Of a stretch of DNA of 64,000 bases, positions 48,601 to 60,800 are shown piece by piece. How positions within the stretch are numbered: the stretch's first letter is position 1; each line of letters begins with the position of its first letter. The notes below the pieces were generated by a model. It saw only the letters and a list, made by a program, of their open reading frames with translations, had not been told where the DNA came from and ran no database searches. Both the position numbers and the translations under genes were made by a program. Origin of the DNA: Opisthocomus hoazin (Eukaryota > Chordata > Aves > Opisthocomiformes > Opisthocomidae); contig NC_134433.1 of NCBI RefSeq assembly GCF_030867145.1, forward strand, positions 15,597,896 through 15,661,895. Direction: 5' to 3'.

Positions 48601-51600
48601 AAGAATCCCTGACGTGGCGTCACGCAGAAGCTCGGGGCAGGCGGGGTGCCCAGCGTTTTGGGTCCCTGTGGCGCGGGAGCTGTTCGGCGATGCCTGTTCC
48701 ACCGCAGGCTCCCTGCCAGCCCCGAGCAAGGATCATCTTCTGCACCAGAGAAAGCAACCCGGCATCCCTTGAGCTTTCCGTACGATCGCTGCCATCTTAT
48801 TTCTTTTGCAGAGTTTGTCTGGAAAGCCAATGGTTCACGAACCGGCGTCCGCAGGCACCAGCGCTCCCCAACCCTTCCCATTCGACGTGACTGGGCTGGG
48901 GGCTTGGAGCAGCCGGGCACAGCGCTGGCAGGGCTGGCTCTGCGGCAGGGTGGGCTTCTACCAGGGGTTTGAGGTCCCTGCGACAGGGCAGAGCCCCCGG
49001 GGCAGCAGGCGTCGATGTGCGGGCTGGGACGGGGAGGGAGGGAGCCATGGTGGCAGAGGTGCGAGGAGCGGCGAGCGCCTTTGGGGAGGCTGAGCTGCCC
49101 GGCCAGGACAGTCCATCAGCCCCAGCCTCCCCGCCTGGCCACAGAGCCCGTCCCCGGGGAAGGGCGCGGAGCATCACCGGCAGCCAGGCCAGAGGCACGC
49201 ACGCTCACGCTGCTGCGCAGCCCCGTGTCTCAGCACCCGGGTGAAGCTCACCCCCCCGAGACCAAACAGCACCCCGGCACCCCTCTGCACCTCACCAAGG
49301 GAGCTGCCGAAACGCAGCCCGTGCCACGGGCTCTGTGCTCAGCACACCGTCTCTACAGCCCCGCGGTCTAGCGAGGGGCTGGTCAACGCAGCGAGGGGAC
49401 CCCTCGATGCACCCAGCCTTAGCAGAGCTGCTTCCCACAACCCCACAGAGCCCACCAGGCTGGAGGGCAGAGGGAAGGCTGGCCGTGGGGGACGGCGCAT
49501 TCCCCCCCACAGCCCGGGCAGGGATGCCCAGGCGAGGCACGAGGTTTGCCCCGGCCGTGACTAAGCCTCTGGCACGCATGAATCCCCGCAGCAGAGCGTA
49601 CCACACCTGGGCTACAGAAACACTTCCCGCTTCACCCACCGGCCCCGTGAATCAGAGCAGCCCAGGGATTTGGAAACGGTCACGCGTCCTCGCAGCCGGC
49701 TGCGCCCCAGCCCCGTCCCAGCAGCCCCTAAGCCAAAACCTGCCCCAGGAACTCGGCCGCAGGCTGGGATGGGCTATGGGATGCGCTACCCCCCTCTGCT
49801 CCTTGTGTCACTGGAAGGCAAACTAAACCCCTGCAGTGCGGTGACATCCCCCTGCCCCCCCCGAGAGGCCTCCGGTGACCCACATTCAGCCACTTTGATC
49901 GCACACGTTGACCTAAAGCTCAGGTTTTGTTCTCTCCCAATTAACGAGCCGCAGCCCGAGCACCTGCTCAGGGGTCTCTGCTCCGCGCTGTCACCTCGCC
50001 TTGAACGAGAGGCAGCCGATGGCTCCGCAGCTGGATTTATCCCTGGGAGATAGCTCACTGCCTCCCCCCGGGTCCCTGCTGCCATCAGGGAGTCGAGGAA
50101 GAGGAGGCAGCACCCCAAAACTGTGGTCTGCTCCCCCCAACACCGTGAAGGTGCCATTTGGCCGGGACACAAGTGCTGACAGGGCAGTGGGTGCCTGCCA
50201 CTCCACCCTGGGAGGCAGGTGCTGCTCCCAAAAACCGTGAGGTCCCACGTCCCTGGGCTTTCTGCATCACGCGGGGGCCTTTCTTTGCATCACGCCTGTG
50301 CAGGCGGCCGAAGGCGGGGAAGGGTAAACTCTGGCGTAGCCATGGAAACTGGAGAGGACGGATGGATGGATGGATGGCGGCGGATCTCCGCACACACGTG
50401 CCATGGCCATGCGGAAAGCAGCCATCTGCTCCCCACTCAGCCGGCCGGCGTGACCCCACGGCTGCTGCCGATCACAGAGCGCGGCAGGAAAACACCCCGG
50501 TGATTAAGCTAATAGCCCTAATGACCAGCTAATGGGCTGCGGGCCAGACGCACCCCTCGGGAATGTGCCCGGGACTGCACCGTGCCACCCTCACCCCAGC
50601 ACGCCGGGTCCGGGTCTGCCAGCCTGGGCTGCGGTAGGGTGGGTTGGAGCCCCTCCAGTGCCATTGCCCGCAAAGGCACCGTGGTGGTCCCTCTTCCACC
50701 ATCTCGTCCGTACGCGGTCTTCGTATCTCTGCCAAGAGGGTGCGCAGGTTCTGATGGGAACTGGGGGGAAACCTGCCCACGACACGACGTCTGCCTTACC
50801 GGAGAGCTGCTGCTGCCCCACGTAACCTGGGCAGCACGGGCTGCCCTCCCGGGGCAGGGGCCCCCACGCAGGCACCACTGTCCCCCAGGCCAGGGCAGAG
50901 GGTGAGCAGGCATCCCAGCAAGCCCTCACTGCCCGACACCTCCCTTGCGCTCAAGGGCAACCCTCGTGGTCCCATCTGCCTCTCCACGCATCCGTCCTGG
51001 CCAAAATGGCTCTTGGCAGGAGGGGTGGAGGACACCAGCCCCCCGGCAGCACCCAGCCAGCCCGCCGAGGGTCCCAGCCACCCCCTGCCCTGCTCCCAGC
51101 CATCCCCAGGCGAACCCTCTGCCGGGGCTGAGCGCGGGGAGGAGCTGACATTTCCTCGCAGCTCCGGTGCAGGCTTGCGTTCGCCCTGTTCCGTGGTCAG
51201 AGGCCCCCCAAGTTCCCCTCTTTGCGCTCTCTAACCCACGCTGCAAACCCGCAAAGCTCCTGGCAGGGGGAAGGTTAAAGGCACAAGTTCAACCAGCATT
51301 AAACCATCCGCCCGCAGTCGTGCGAGCGGCTCAGAGCCATCGGCGAGGAGCAGCTAGGGCTCGGCGAGGGCCTGTTCCTCATTTAGTGACAGTCAAACGA
51401 GCGGGAAATGGGGGGCTGGGATGCTTGCGGAGGGAACCCCACAGGTTACCGACGCTGCCACCCCAAAACCCATCCTCATCGCTCCCTACGCTGCCTGGGG
51501 CCGACACCACTGTGGGTTTGCACCGCAGGGGCTCCGAGCCCCCAGCCCAGGGCACGGTCCCTCGACCCCGGCTCCCGGAGGCATCCCCCGAGGTGCAGCC

Positions 51601-52519
51601 CAGCTCTCGGCTTCTCCGCAGAGGGGAGAGCACCCGGGGGTTCGTCCCTGCCCCCGGCACCCGGGAAGGCAGCAGCAGAAGAGCAGAGCTGATGCAACAC
51701 GGAGGCAAAGCAAACCTTGAGCTTACAGAGCCGAAACCCTTACATTTTCATTTTTTTGGCCTTTTGAGGTTTTCTTAATTTGTCTATTTTTGTTCCTCGC
51801 CCACCTCCGCGCTGAGCGTGACGAGAGCCTTCGCTGGAGAGGCAGGGTTTGAAGGCAGAGCGCTGGCTGCTCCGAAGCAGCGCGGCTCTCGGAAAAACAG
51901 CCTCTGGAGCAATAAACAGATTTGGTGCTGAGGGCTGCGAGGGCTGGCTCCGTCCGGGCTGCTGAGTCACGGAACCCGCCGAAGCGCGACGCGAGCCAGA
52001 GGGCTCGGGGCAGGGGAAGCTTCCTAGCAGGGATTTTTGCTATTTCGGTCCAAACGCGCGACAACGAAACCAGAAACTGAACAAAAGCGAGCCGGGCTGG
52101 CAACGCTTCGCTCCAGCAGCCGAGGGGTTAAAGCAGAGGCTGCCCTCCTCCTCCTCCTCTCCCCAGTGCCAGGCAGCCTGCCCCAGCCCTGCCATGCTGG
52201 TGGGATGGGTGGGAGCAGACCCTTCCACCTTCACCCAAGGGTTTCCAGCCGAAGACAAACTCTGCCCTTCTCCGCATGGATCCCTCTGCCCGCGCCGTCC
52301 CTCCCTGGGGACCCACCCTGCCGCTGGCAAGGGACCAGCCAGACCCCCAGCATGATGCCCACAAGCAGCCCACGGAGCGAGGGGACCCCCGGGCCCCCCT
52401 CCTTGCTTTAGCCTGGGTCCCAGCACCAGGAGGGGAGAGCAGCAGCTGGGGGATGTCCCGAGTCCACACCAGTCAGGCTCGGCTCTCTCTCCTAGGGCTG
52501 TCCCACCCCCCACTGGGCA
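45640..52519. other. GC-rich intergenic region between TADA2A and the probable DUSP14 promoter
   Basis: I find no exon with conserved protein sequence; the many long open frames are a result of high GC. Small AT-rich islands stand out: aattaacaataatg at about 47010-47024, an ATTAATTA at about 47755, two GATAA motifs at about 48069-48084, and a TAAT/ATTA cluster at 50501-50534. A short (GATG)n microsatellite is at about 50360-50377. These could be enhancers but are unproven. Confidence 0.5.
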
Positions 52520-53565
52520 CCCACCTCATCCCCACAGGGACTCTGGCACACCCCCATCCCCAAAGGGACCCCCCCTTGTCCCCACACACACTGGCAGGGT
52601 CGCCATGGGGACAGGACAAGTCCCATCCCTAACAAAGACCCCGTCATGTCCCTTCATGGACACCGACACCCCCCCCCCATCCCCGCCGGGACCCCACCAT
52701 GAACCCCCAGGGACCCTCACTTGTCCCCTGCCCTGACGGGGACCCCATCGTGCCCCTTACTGAGCTGCCCATATGCCCACAGGCTGTCACCCCTCCGCAG
52801 GGACCCTGCCGCATCCCCCTCAGGACCCTCTCATGTCCCCAGAGGGGCTCTGCCACATCCCTTCAGTGACTCCGAGACATCCCCATCCCCATCAGGCTCC
52901 TGCCACATCCCCCCAGAGACCCTCATTTGTCCCCAGCCCCACAGGAACCCTGTCATGTCCCCCTGAGGACCCTGTCACACCCCCCCAAGAGACTCTGCTT
53001 TGTCCCCAGCCCCAGAGGGACCCCATCACGTCCCCCCAGAGACACTCACTTGTCCTCAGCCCCACAGGGACCCTGTCATGTCCCCCCAAGGACGCTCACT
53101 TGTCTCCTCAGAGACCCTCGTTTGTCCACACCCCCACAGGGACCCCCACCATGTCCCCCCGGGGACCCCCCTTGTCCCCAGCCCCACAGGAACCCTGTCA
53201 TGTCCCCCCAAGGACCCCTGCTTGTCTCCTCAGAGACCCTCATTTGTCCGTCCCACCCCCCAGGGACCCCCACTTGCCCCCTTAGGGACCCCCACTTGTC
53301 CCCAGCCCCACAGAGACCCCATCTTGTCCCTCCAGGGACCCTGTCACACCCCCCCCAGAGACATTCATCCTCAGCCCCACTGGGACCCTGTCACACCCCC
53401 CCCATGGACCCCCCTTGTCCCCAGCCCCACAGGGACCCTGTCATGTCCCCCCAAGGACCCCCACTTGTCTCTTCACAGACCATCATTTGTCCGTCCCCCC
53501 GCAGGGACCCCCACTTGTCCCCTCAGGGACCCCCACTTGTGTGTGTCCCCCCCCCGCCGGGACCC
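52520..53565 (+). repeat. C-rich minisatellite upstream of the third CpG island
   Basis: About 1 kb of degenerate units of roughly 25 bases, often paired into 50-base units, of the type GGGACCCTGTCATGTCCCCC and AGGACCCCCACTTGTCCCCA. The plus strand is C-rich. It ends directly at the CpG island core. The frame-spanning Pro-rich open frames in it are repeat artefacts. Confidence 0.93.
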
Positions 53566-54130
53566 CCGCTCCGAGGCCGCGCTGCCGCCGGGCCGCGGCC
53601 CCTTTAAGGCGGGGCCGGGCGCCGCTGCCCCCGCCCGGGGCCGCGCCGGGCGGGCCGGGCCGTCGCCTGGTGACGGCGCTCGGCGGGCGGAGGGCGGCCC
53701 CGAGCGCCGCGGTCAGGTGCAGCCCCGGAGCCGGAGCCCGGCTGCCGCCCGATAAAAGTCCTGCCCTGCCCCGCCGCCCGCCCGCCCGCCCGGAGCCGCC
53801 GCCGAGCACGGTAAGAGCGGAGCGGGGGGGGCGGCTGGGCCCGGCGCGGAGCCCGCCCGGGGTGAGGGGAGCGCGGGGGGGGGGGGGGGGGCGGGAGCGG
53901 CTGGCGCCGTGCCCCGGGGGGGGAGCGGAGCGGGCCCCCCGCACATCGCCGCGGCCCGGCCCCCGCCACCGGAGGCGGTGCGGGCTGCGGGGGGGCGGCT
54001 CTGCCCGGGGCGGGGGGCCCCGAGAGCGGGGCCGGGGGGCGGCCCGGGCGGCCGAGCCCCGAGTGGGGCTGGCGGGAGGGGAGAGCGGGGTCCGGGGTGC
54101 CTGGGATACGAGCCCCGGCCCACGGCGCGC
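53560..54130 (+). promoter_or_regulatory. CpG island promoter, probably DUSP14
   Basis: Very CpG-rich block with a TATA-like gataaaag at 53751-53758 and a consensus donor GAGCACG|GTAAGA at 53810-53811. A run of 17 G occurs at 53875-53891. Plus-strand orientation follows from the donor. Synteny (TADA2A followed by DUSP14 in the same orientation in human) makes DUSP14, a dual-specificity phosphatase with untranslated leader exons, the best candidate, but no coding sequence is in the window. Confidence 0.55.
53780..53810 (+). other. DUSP14: Probable DUSP14 non-coding exon 1 (start approximate)
   Basis: Defined by the donor at 53811 and by a start expected 25-30 bases after the TATA-like box. 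No ATG lies in it. Gene assignment is by synteny only. Confidence 0.4.
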
Positions 54131-54134
54131 TGCC

Positions 54135-54890
54135 GGCACCCCGGGGCCCAGCGGGCACCCCCAGGTCCCGGGGCACCCCGGAACGGAGTGAGCATCCCCA
54201 GGGCACCCCAGAGCCCAGCGGGCACCCCCGGGTCCCCGGACACCCCAGAGCCCAGCGAGCATCCCTGGAGCCAAGCAAGAACCCCCGGATCCCCGGGCAC
54301 CCCAGAGCCAGTCGAGCACCCCCAAGTCCCCCCAGAACATGCCAGCTCCCAGGGAACCCCAGAGCAGAGCAAGTGCCCCCAGGTCACCCCAGCTCCTGGG
54401 GCACCCCAGAGCCCAGCAAGCATCCCCCAGGTCCCCCCAGAGCAGAGCAAGTACCCCCAAGTCCCCAGTGCACCCCAGCAAGCATCCCTGGGGCACCCCG
54501 GAGCAGAGCAAGTACCCCCAGATCCCCAGAGCACCCCAGCGTGGAGTGAGCATCCCTGGGTCACCCAGCGAGCACCCCCAGGTCCCGGGGCACTCTGAAG
54601 CCCAGCGGGCATCCCCAGAGCTGAGCAAGCACCCCCAGGTCCCTGGGGCACCCCGGAGCCCAGCAAGCACCCCCAGGTCCCCCCAGAGACCCCCCAGCTC
54701 CTGGAGCACCCCAGAGACCCCCCAGCTCCTGGAGCACCCCAGAGACCCCCCAGCTCCTGGAGCACGCTAGAACGGAGCAAGCATCCCCATGTCCCCCCAG
54801 AGCAGAGCGAGCACCCCCAGCTTCTGGGGCACCCTAGGACAGAGCAAGCATCCCCGGGGCACCCCAGCCCCCGGGGCACCCCAGCCCTTG
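54135..54890 (+). repeat. C-rich minisatellite downstream of the third CpG island
   Basis: About 750 bases of units such as CACCCCAGAGCCCAGCAAGC followed by ACCCCCAGGTCCCC, degenerate, roughly 25-40 bases long. At 54688-54770 there are three near-perfect copies of a 29-base unit (agctcctggagcaccccaga followed by gaccccccc-type ends). It would lie in intron 1 of the putative DUSP14 transcript. Confidence 0.92.
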
Positions 54891-57800
54891 ACTCAGCTCC
54901 GGAGCAGCCGCTCTGAGCGACGCCGGTGATCAATGGGTGGCTTTTGGCTGCGGGGAGGTGGGGAAGGATTCCAACCTGTTCGACTGGGCAGCAAAGGAGC
55001 CTTTTATTCTGAAGCTCGGCGCGTCGACAGACGGCCTAATATCACGTTGCGAGTTGGGTTTATCCCTAATGCCCCGGCCACGGGAACGGTGGAGGGATTA
55101 GCACCGACAAAACGCTCTTTTCCCTGATGGTACCCCGGGCTGGCTGGCCCTGCTCTGTCTGGGAGAGGATTCCTCCCCCCGGGCCTCGCCATCCGCCGTG
55201 CCGCGTTCCCGATGGCTGCGGCAGGCTCTGTGGCTCTCCGGCTCCCAAGCTGCGGAAGACCGGAGTCCCCAGTTTGGAGAGCACGTGCCATTCCCCGCCG
55301 GCAGAGACCCGCGGCCGCGACTTGGCCGACGCGTCCCTGGGGAGCAGTCATGCAGCAGGTTGTGATCAGTTTACGCCTAGAAGGTGTGAAGGCGCAGCTC
55401 TGCCCGTGCTTCCTGCGCCCGAGGGCTCGCCCGGGCCCTGGGCAGGGGCACGCGCGTCCCGTCCCGCTCCAGGCACGGAGGTGAAATCCCGGGGATTTCA
55501 TCCACACCCTCGCTGCTGTGCAGGGTCCGGTCCAGGCGCTGCTGCTTCGTTGGTCGGGGCCTTGTTGGGAAATTCGCGTGGCCGAACTCAATCACAGAAT
55601 GTTTGGGGCTGGCAGGGACCTCTGTGGGTCACCCAGCCCAACCCCCTGCCGAAGCAGGGTCACCTACAGCAGGCTGTAGAGGACCTTGTCCAGGCGGGTC
55701 TGGAATATCTCCAGAGAAGGAGACTCCACAGCCTCCCTGGGCAATACCTGATCCCAGCTGGGGTCTCGGAGCTGGAAGGGCTGAGAGCACGCGCTGCTTG
55801 AGTGCGGGAAACGTACAGGAGGGCGGCGAAAATCCTCTAAGCCAGGCATGACGGGAGGGAGGAGGCAAGCGCAGCCTACACGAGGAAGTCTGACACCTCG
55901 CTTCGGGAGTCGGCCCCAGCTTCGTCCCAGGGACCCGGCCCATCTGGGCGTCCAGGACGGGGAGAGGGGCCAGCGCACCCAGGCAAGGCAGCGGGTGCCT
56001 GGAGCGGCTTCATTCCCGCTCGCCCTGCGCCGGCCCCAGCAGGGCTGTTCTCCAGCGCAGCGGAGGAGCCTTCCAGGCTTCCTGCCACCGCGGCAGGACC
56101 CAGCTTCCAGGGCGGCTTCCCTAGCAGGCGGGGGTGATGCCTCAGACCAGGTACGGGAGCTTTTCCCAGCCCCTTTCCTCTCCAGACGCACAACCCCCGC
56201 CACACACCACGCCGATTTATCACTTCAGAAAAGACACCCTGAGCCACCATAACGCAAACATCCAGCAGATCAAGCTCTGGCATTTGGAAATAGCCGAGAA
56301 ATCTCCCACCAGCAGCCCCAGCTCCCCGGCTGCTTGGAAGTAAAGCCTTGAGCTGGAAGGGGAGCACGCTGCCCACCCTTCCTCGGGCACCGCAGGGCTG
56401 GCCACCCCGGCAGCAGTGCCCGCACTACGGCTGGTGGGCTGGGCTCACACGGCTACTCCTCCTCTTCAAAGAAACCAAGACAAAACAAAAAAACCCCACA
56501 ACAACAGAAAAAAAAAAAAATCAGGCAGGATTTGATTTCGCCGCAGGAAGGCTCAGCAGGTGCTGCTGCGCTCGCTGGACCGATGGGACTTAGTTGTCCC
56601 CCACCGGGCAGCGCAGAGGGTGGCTGCGGTCCCTTCCCTTGGGAGGAGGCTGCACAGCAGCTCACGGGGCAAGGAGTCCCCGCTCGTGAAGGGAATTTAA
56701 GTCTCCTCAGTGTCCCTCCTGCTGAGCAAAACCCGATTTCACCAAGCGTGGAGCAGCCAGGGCTCCGTACTGGGAGGCGAGGGGCGCTGGCCCTGCGCTG
56801 CTTGCACGGGAAGCGGTTCCTGCTGCACGTAAACTTGATTTGCAGATAATTGATGAAAATTGGCCTCCCTTCCTGTTACCCTAAGCAACCCCATCGATGT
56901 GCTCAGAAGGTGACCTCATTCCTCACGGCTGCTGCGGGCGGGCGCAGCCGACCAGCCCGTTCCCATCCTGCTCTCCTGCTTCCCGCTGTTCCTGCCCCAC
57001 GCCACAACGCTGCCCGGCCTCGGGAAGCACAGACAGCCCCTGCCCACCCACAGGGGATTCCTCATGGTCGGGTTTACGGTGGGTGCCAGGCTTTGAGACC
57101 CCCCGGAGAAGTCAGGCAGCAGTGGGAGCGTGCCCCGGTTGGCAGCACCGCTGGAAGAGGTCCGAACGAGCGCCAGCACGGAGGCACCGCGCAGCTTCCC
57201 GGGCACAGCGCGGTGAAATCGCAGCTGCCGTCGGTTTTACAGGTGTTGAGGGGGGCTGGCAGGGACGGGGCAGAGCGCAGAGCCCTGTGCCCAGCGCGCA
57301 GCCCTGCCACATCAGCCGGAGGCACAAGCCCCCGGCAGCGCAGAGCTGGGCGAGCCCCGCGGCCCCGGTCCCACACGAGCGAACGCACCAGGTCGCGGTG
57401 TTTTACGGAAGAGATTGCATCCCTCCCGCCTGCCGTGCCCGCGCAGGGCACGTCCCCAGGACAAACACGGCTCCATCTTGCAGCACCCCAGGAGCCAGCG
57501 CCAGGCAGGGTCTGCTCCCCCGGCTGCTCTCCATCCGCATCCCCCCAGGGTCGGGCACAGGGAGCAGGGGATGGAGCTTTTCCGAGCTCCACCTGCAATC
57601 CAGATACCATCAGCTGGCACTGAAATAAGCTGTAGCGCTTCAGAGCAGACAATATCTCTGCTTGGGGTCCAGAAACAGCCCTTGGTGTGCAGCTGAGCGC
57701 AGAAGTGACGCTGCACACAACTGTAGCATCCCGTCCATGCCTCCTCCAGGCTCAGTTCTGGGGTTTTTAAAGAGTATTTCATGCACCCAACCAGAGGATT

Positions 57801-60800
57801 TTAAAGCAAGGTGGGGATGGCCACGCTGCCGGCGAGCCCCGTGCCCCCGCTACTCCCTCCAAGCGACTGCCACGCAGAGCACGGCGCGTTAGAGCCAGCC
57901 AGGAGCCCGTGGCTCCGGAATAACAGAGGCTGCTGTAAGAAGAAAGATGGCTTGTTTGTCTCGCATAAAACCCTCTTGCCGGTTGCCGAGGGGAGCGTGT
58001 CCCCAGAGCGGAGCGGCTGTATCGTGCAGGAGTCGATAAATATCGGCGTTAAGGGTTGCGCCCGCTCCCGGTCTCGCTGTGCCCGTGCCGCTGCTCGCCG
58101 CCGGAGCTCTCCCCGTGCCGGGAGGCTTTGCCGGCAGGATCCCGCTGCGGAGCGGGGAGGGAGCAGCCCTGCTCCCACTGCTCGGTGGCGGAGGGGGCGG
58201 CTGCGTGGCCAGGATCCGCGGCTGCCCACGGGCAGGCTCTGCTCCCTCGCCGGGGACGTCACACCAGCGTGCGTGGACCATCGGCCGAGCTGCCGGTGGG
58301 CAGCTGCGGTCCTGGCCAATGGGCCCAGGAGCATCCTCGCACGGATCCTTCCAAAAACCTCACCACCCTTGTTTTTTCCCCTGCTCCTTTGGTGCTGGGA
58401 GAAGAGCAGAGCTGGGAGCCAGGCTTTGGCGGAGTGAGGAGGAGCTGGGGGGCTGGCAGAGCACCTGAGACCTTCAGGAGCTCCTCAGCTGGGCTGAGCT
58501 GCAGCCAAGCTGCAAGGCATGCCCTGATGGTCTCCCAGCGCTGGCGGTGCTACCCACGCATCTTGTAATTGCTCGTTAACCCCTCGTGAGTTTGCTCGGT
58601 GCCTTAACCTGATCAGCGCGGCCACGGACAGGGGCTCAGCGGCGCGATGTGCCTGCGGCACGAGCAGAGAGCGGCTGCGGGAGCAGGGAGGATGCTGTGG
58701 GAGGCTCACAAAGCCCTGGCCATGCCACCCCCCGCCTGCCCAGAGCAGCGGGCACGCCATCAGCACCCGTGGCGGGCAGACGAGCCGTGACGCAGGCGCG
58801 TCGGCTGTCACCCCTCCAAAGGCAGCGTCACAGCAGGCTGGGACAGGCTAATGAGGGCTCATCAGCCCTGCAGCCTCGGGAGCTGGCTCGGGCCATGGGA
58901 GCAGCCCGGCTTCCCGGTGTGGGGAGGAGGCAGGGCCGCACCGGGGGAAACAACACCGCATACTCATGGGCTGGACGCGTTGGATCTGGGGTTGCTGAGC
59001 AAGGATAACCCTGGGAGGTTCCGCAGCCGTGCCCTGCGAGTGTCTCGCGTTAAGGGGAGTCGTGCCTGCGCCGCACCGCGAAGCCTTCGGGACGTTACTG
59101 GTGTGTTCTTGCCAGCGTGGGGGACCCGGCTGTGCTGGGTGCTGCGCAAGCAGCCCCGCCTGCGCAGAGCCCCGGGTAGGCAGATTGTGATCTTGATTTA
59201 ACATCTGGCAGCTTCCATCCTGCGCTGGCCCGAGAGGCGAACGCAGGCTGCAAGCAGGGGGTCGGTCACAGCATCCTCCATCACAGCCCAGATGGCCCCA
59301 GCACCCCCTCCTGCTTCCACACCAAACTGCTGGTCCCCGCCGCCGCGGGGATGTGCCGGTGGCTCTGAACCACACGCCCGAGAGGAGTCCGCAACGCTTC
59401 GGGAGCGCATCCGCAACGGCCGAAGGCAGGAAAGCCAGGACCTCAGCAGAGCAAAGGGAGAGCTGTGGATGCCCGGGAGACGCAGGGCTGCCGAGGGCCT
59501 CAAGTCCGCTCCAGACCCCCACGGACTCGGCACGAGCAAGACCTGACCCCGAGAACGGCTGCGGTTTGTGCTCGCTGCTGAGATTTATTTTAAATGCTGT
59601 TCTCCACGACCGTTTCTGAAGCAATTTGCTGTTCAGCCTGGCTAGGAAGAGCCCTGAGCAGGCTCGTTCGTTCACTGCCTGCAATATTGACTCTTCTCCT
59701 TACTGCAGCATTGGAGAGCATTTGTCATCCCTAAAATGAATAACTTCTCCTCTCCTGGGAAGGAAGGGGGAGAAGGCTTGCCTCAGTGCTGACATTTCAC
59801 ACACCCAGCCCACAAACCTGCTTCGAATCCCAGATGATGCTCTGGGAATAAAACCAGGGGCTTCGGTGTCCTTGCTCTGTCTGCGGAGCGGGGTCCTCCC
59901 CACGCACCCGGCACCCCTCGGGCCCTCCCTCCGCACCCCTCCGAGGGTGCCCTGCGCAGCCACAGCCCTCCCGGCAGCCTCGGGGCAGGAGAACGGCTGC
60001 CAGAAAGCCGGCAGCACCCCAGGAGAGGTGGGAGCAGGACCGGCCGTGCCTTCCCAGCTGGGGAGCTGGCCGCCGCGTCGCACATCTGCGGAATTTCATG
60101 TGGAGAAAGGGCCTGGGAGATGCCCTCGCCTCTGCCAGGCACCAGCTACATTGCCATCTTACTGCCACACGGTCCGACACCGCCTGCAAGTCTTACTCGA
60201 GTCCCTCAGGAGCCGGGCACAGCCTCTGCTCTCAAGCCAGAGAAGCCCTTAAAAAAATCATTTTTAAAAAATCCCCCCAAAAAATATCAAAGGAAGCCAC
60301 CCAGCAGCACCAGAATGCAGAACAAGAAGCCAGCAGCTCAGACTTGCCAACTCATTGTGTAGAGACCGACAAGCAAGGCTCCCCCCTTCCATCCTAGAGA
60401 TCACGGCGTGTTTAACCAGCGTTTGACCACCATCTGCCCGTCTGCCTCGGTCTTTTGAGCTCTTAGAGGTGTCCCCAGGAGGTCCAGGAACCAAGAATGC
60501 TTTGCTGGGGGGATTTCAGCCTTTTTAGGCAGGACCACGCTCCCGGGAGCAAAAACAAGAGAAACAAACTCCCGGCCGCAGGTGAACCAGAACCTCGAGG
60601 TCCAGCAGAAGCAGGCGCAGCGCCCGACGCGAGCCGGCCAGGCTTACCTGCGCAGCGCGGCTGGGAGCAGGGGGTCTGCGGGGAGCCAGTGGGTGCAGGA
60701 TGAGGTCCTGGTGACGGTGGGTGCTGGAGAAGCGTCCCCTTGCCATGTGCCTGCACCCGAGGCTGGGAGCTGTGTGGAGGGGACCCGGAGGTTTTGAAGA

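Noticed and set aside
52927-53755. Plus-strand Pro-rich repeat proteins (226 and 251 residues)
   Set aside because: Repeats of the minisatellite unit (PQGPCHVPP-type) open in several frames at once; there is no independent coding evidence.
52520-54890. Regular repeats considered as a CRISPR-like array
   Set aside because: Units are degenerate and contiguous without unique spacers, and the genome is a vertebrate; these are minisatellites.
53483-54933. Minus-strand open frames of over 400 residues
   Set aside because: They read through two minisatellites and a CpG island, are low-complexity and repeat-derived, and match no family.
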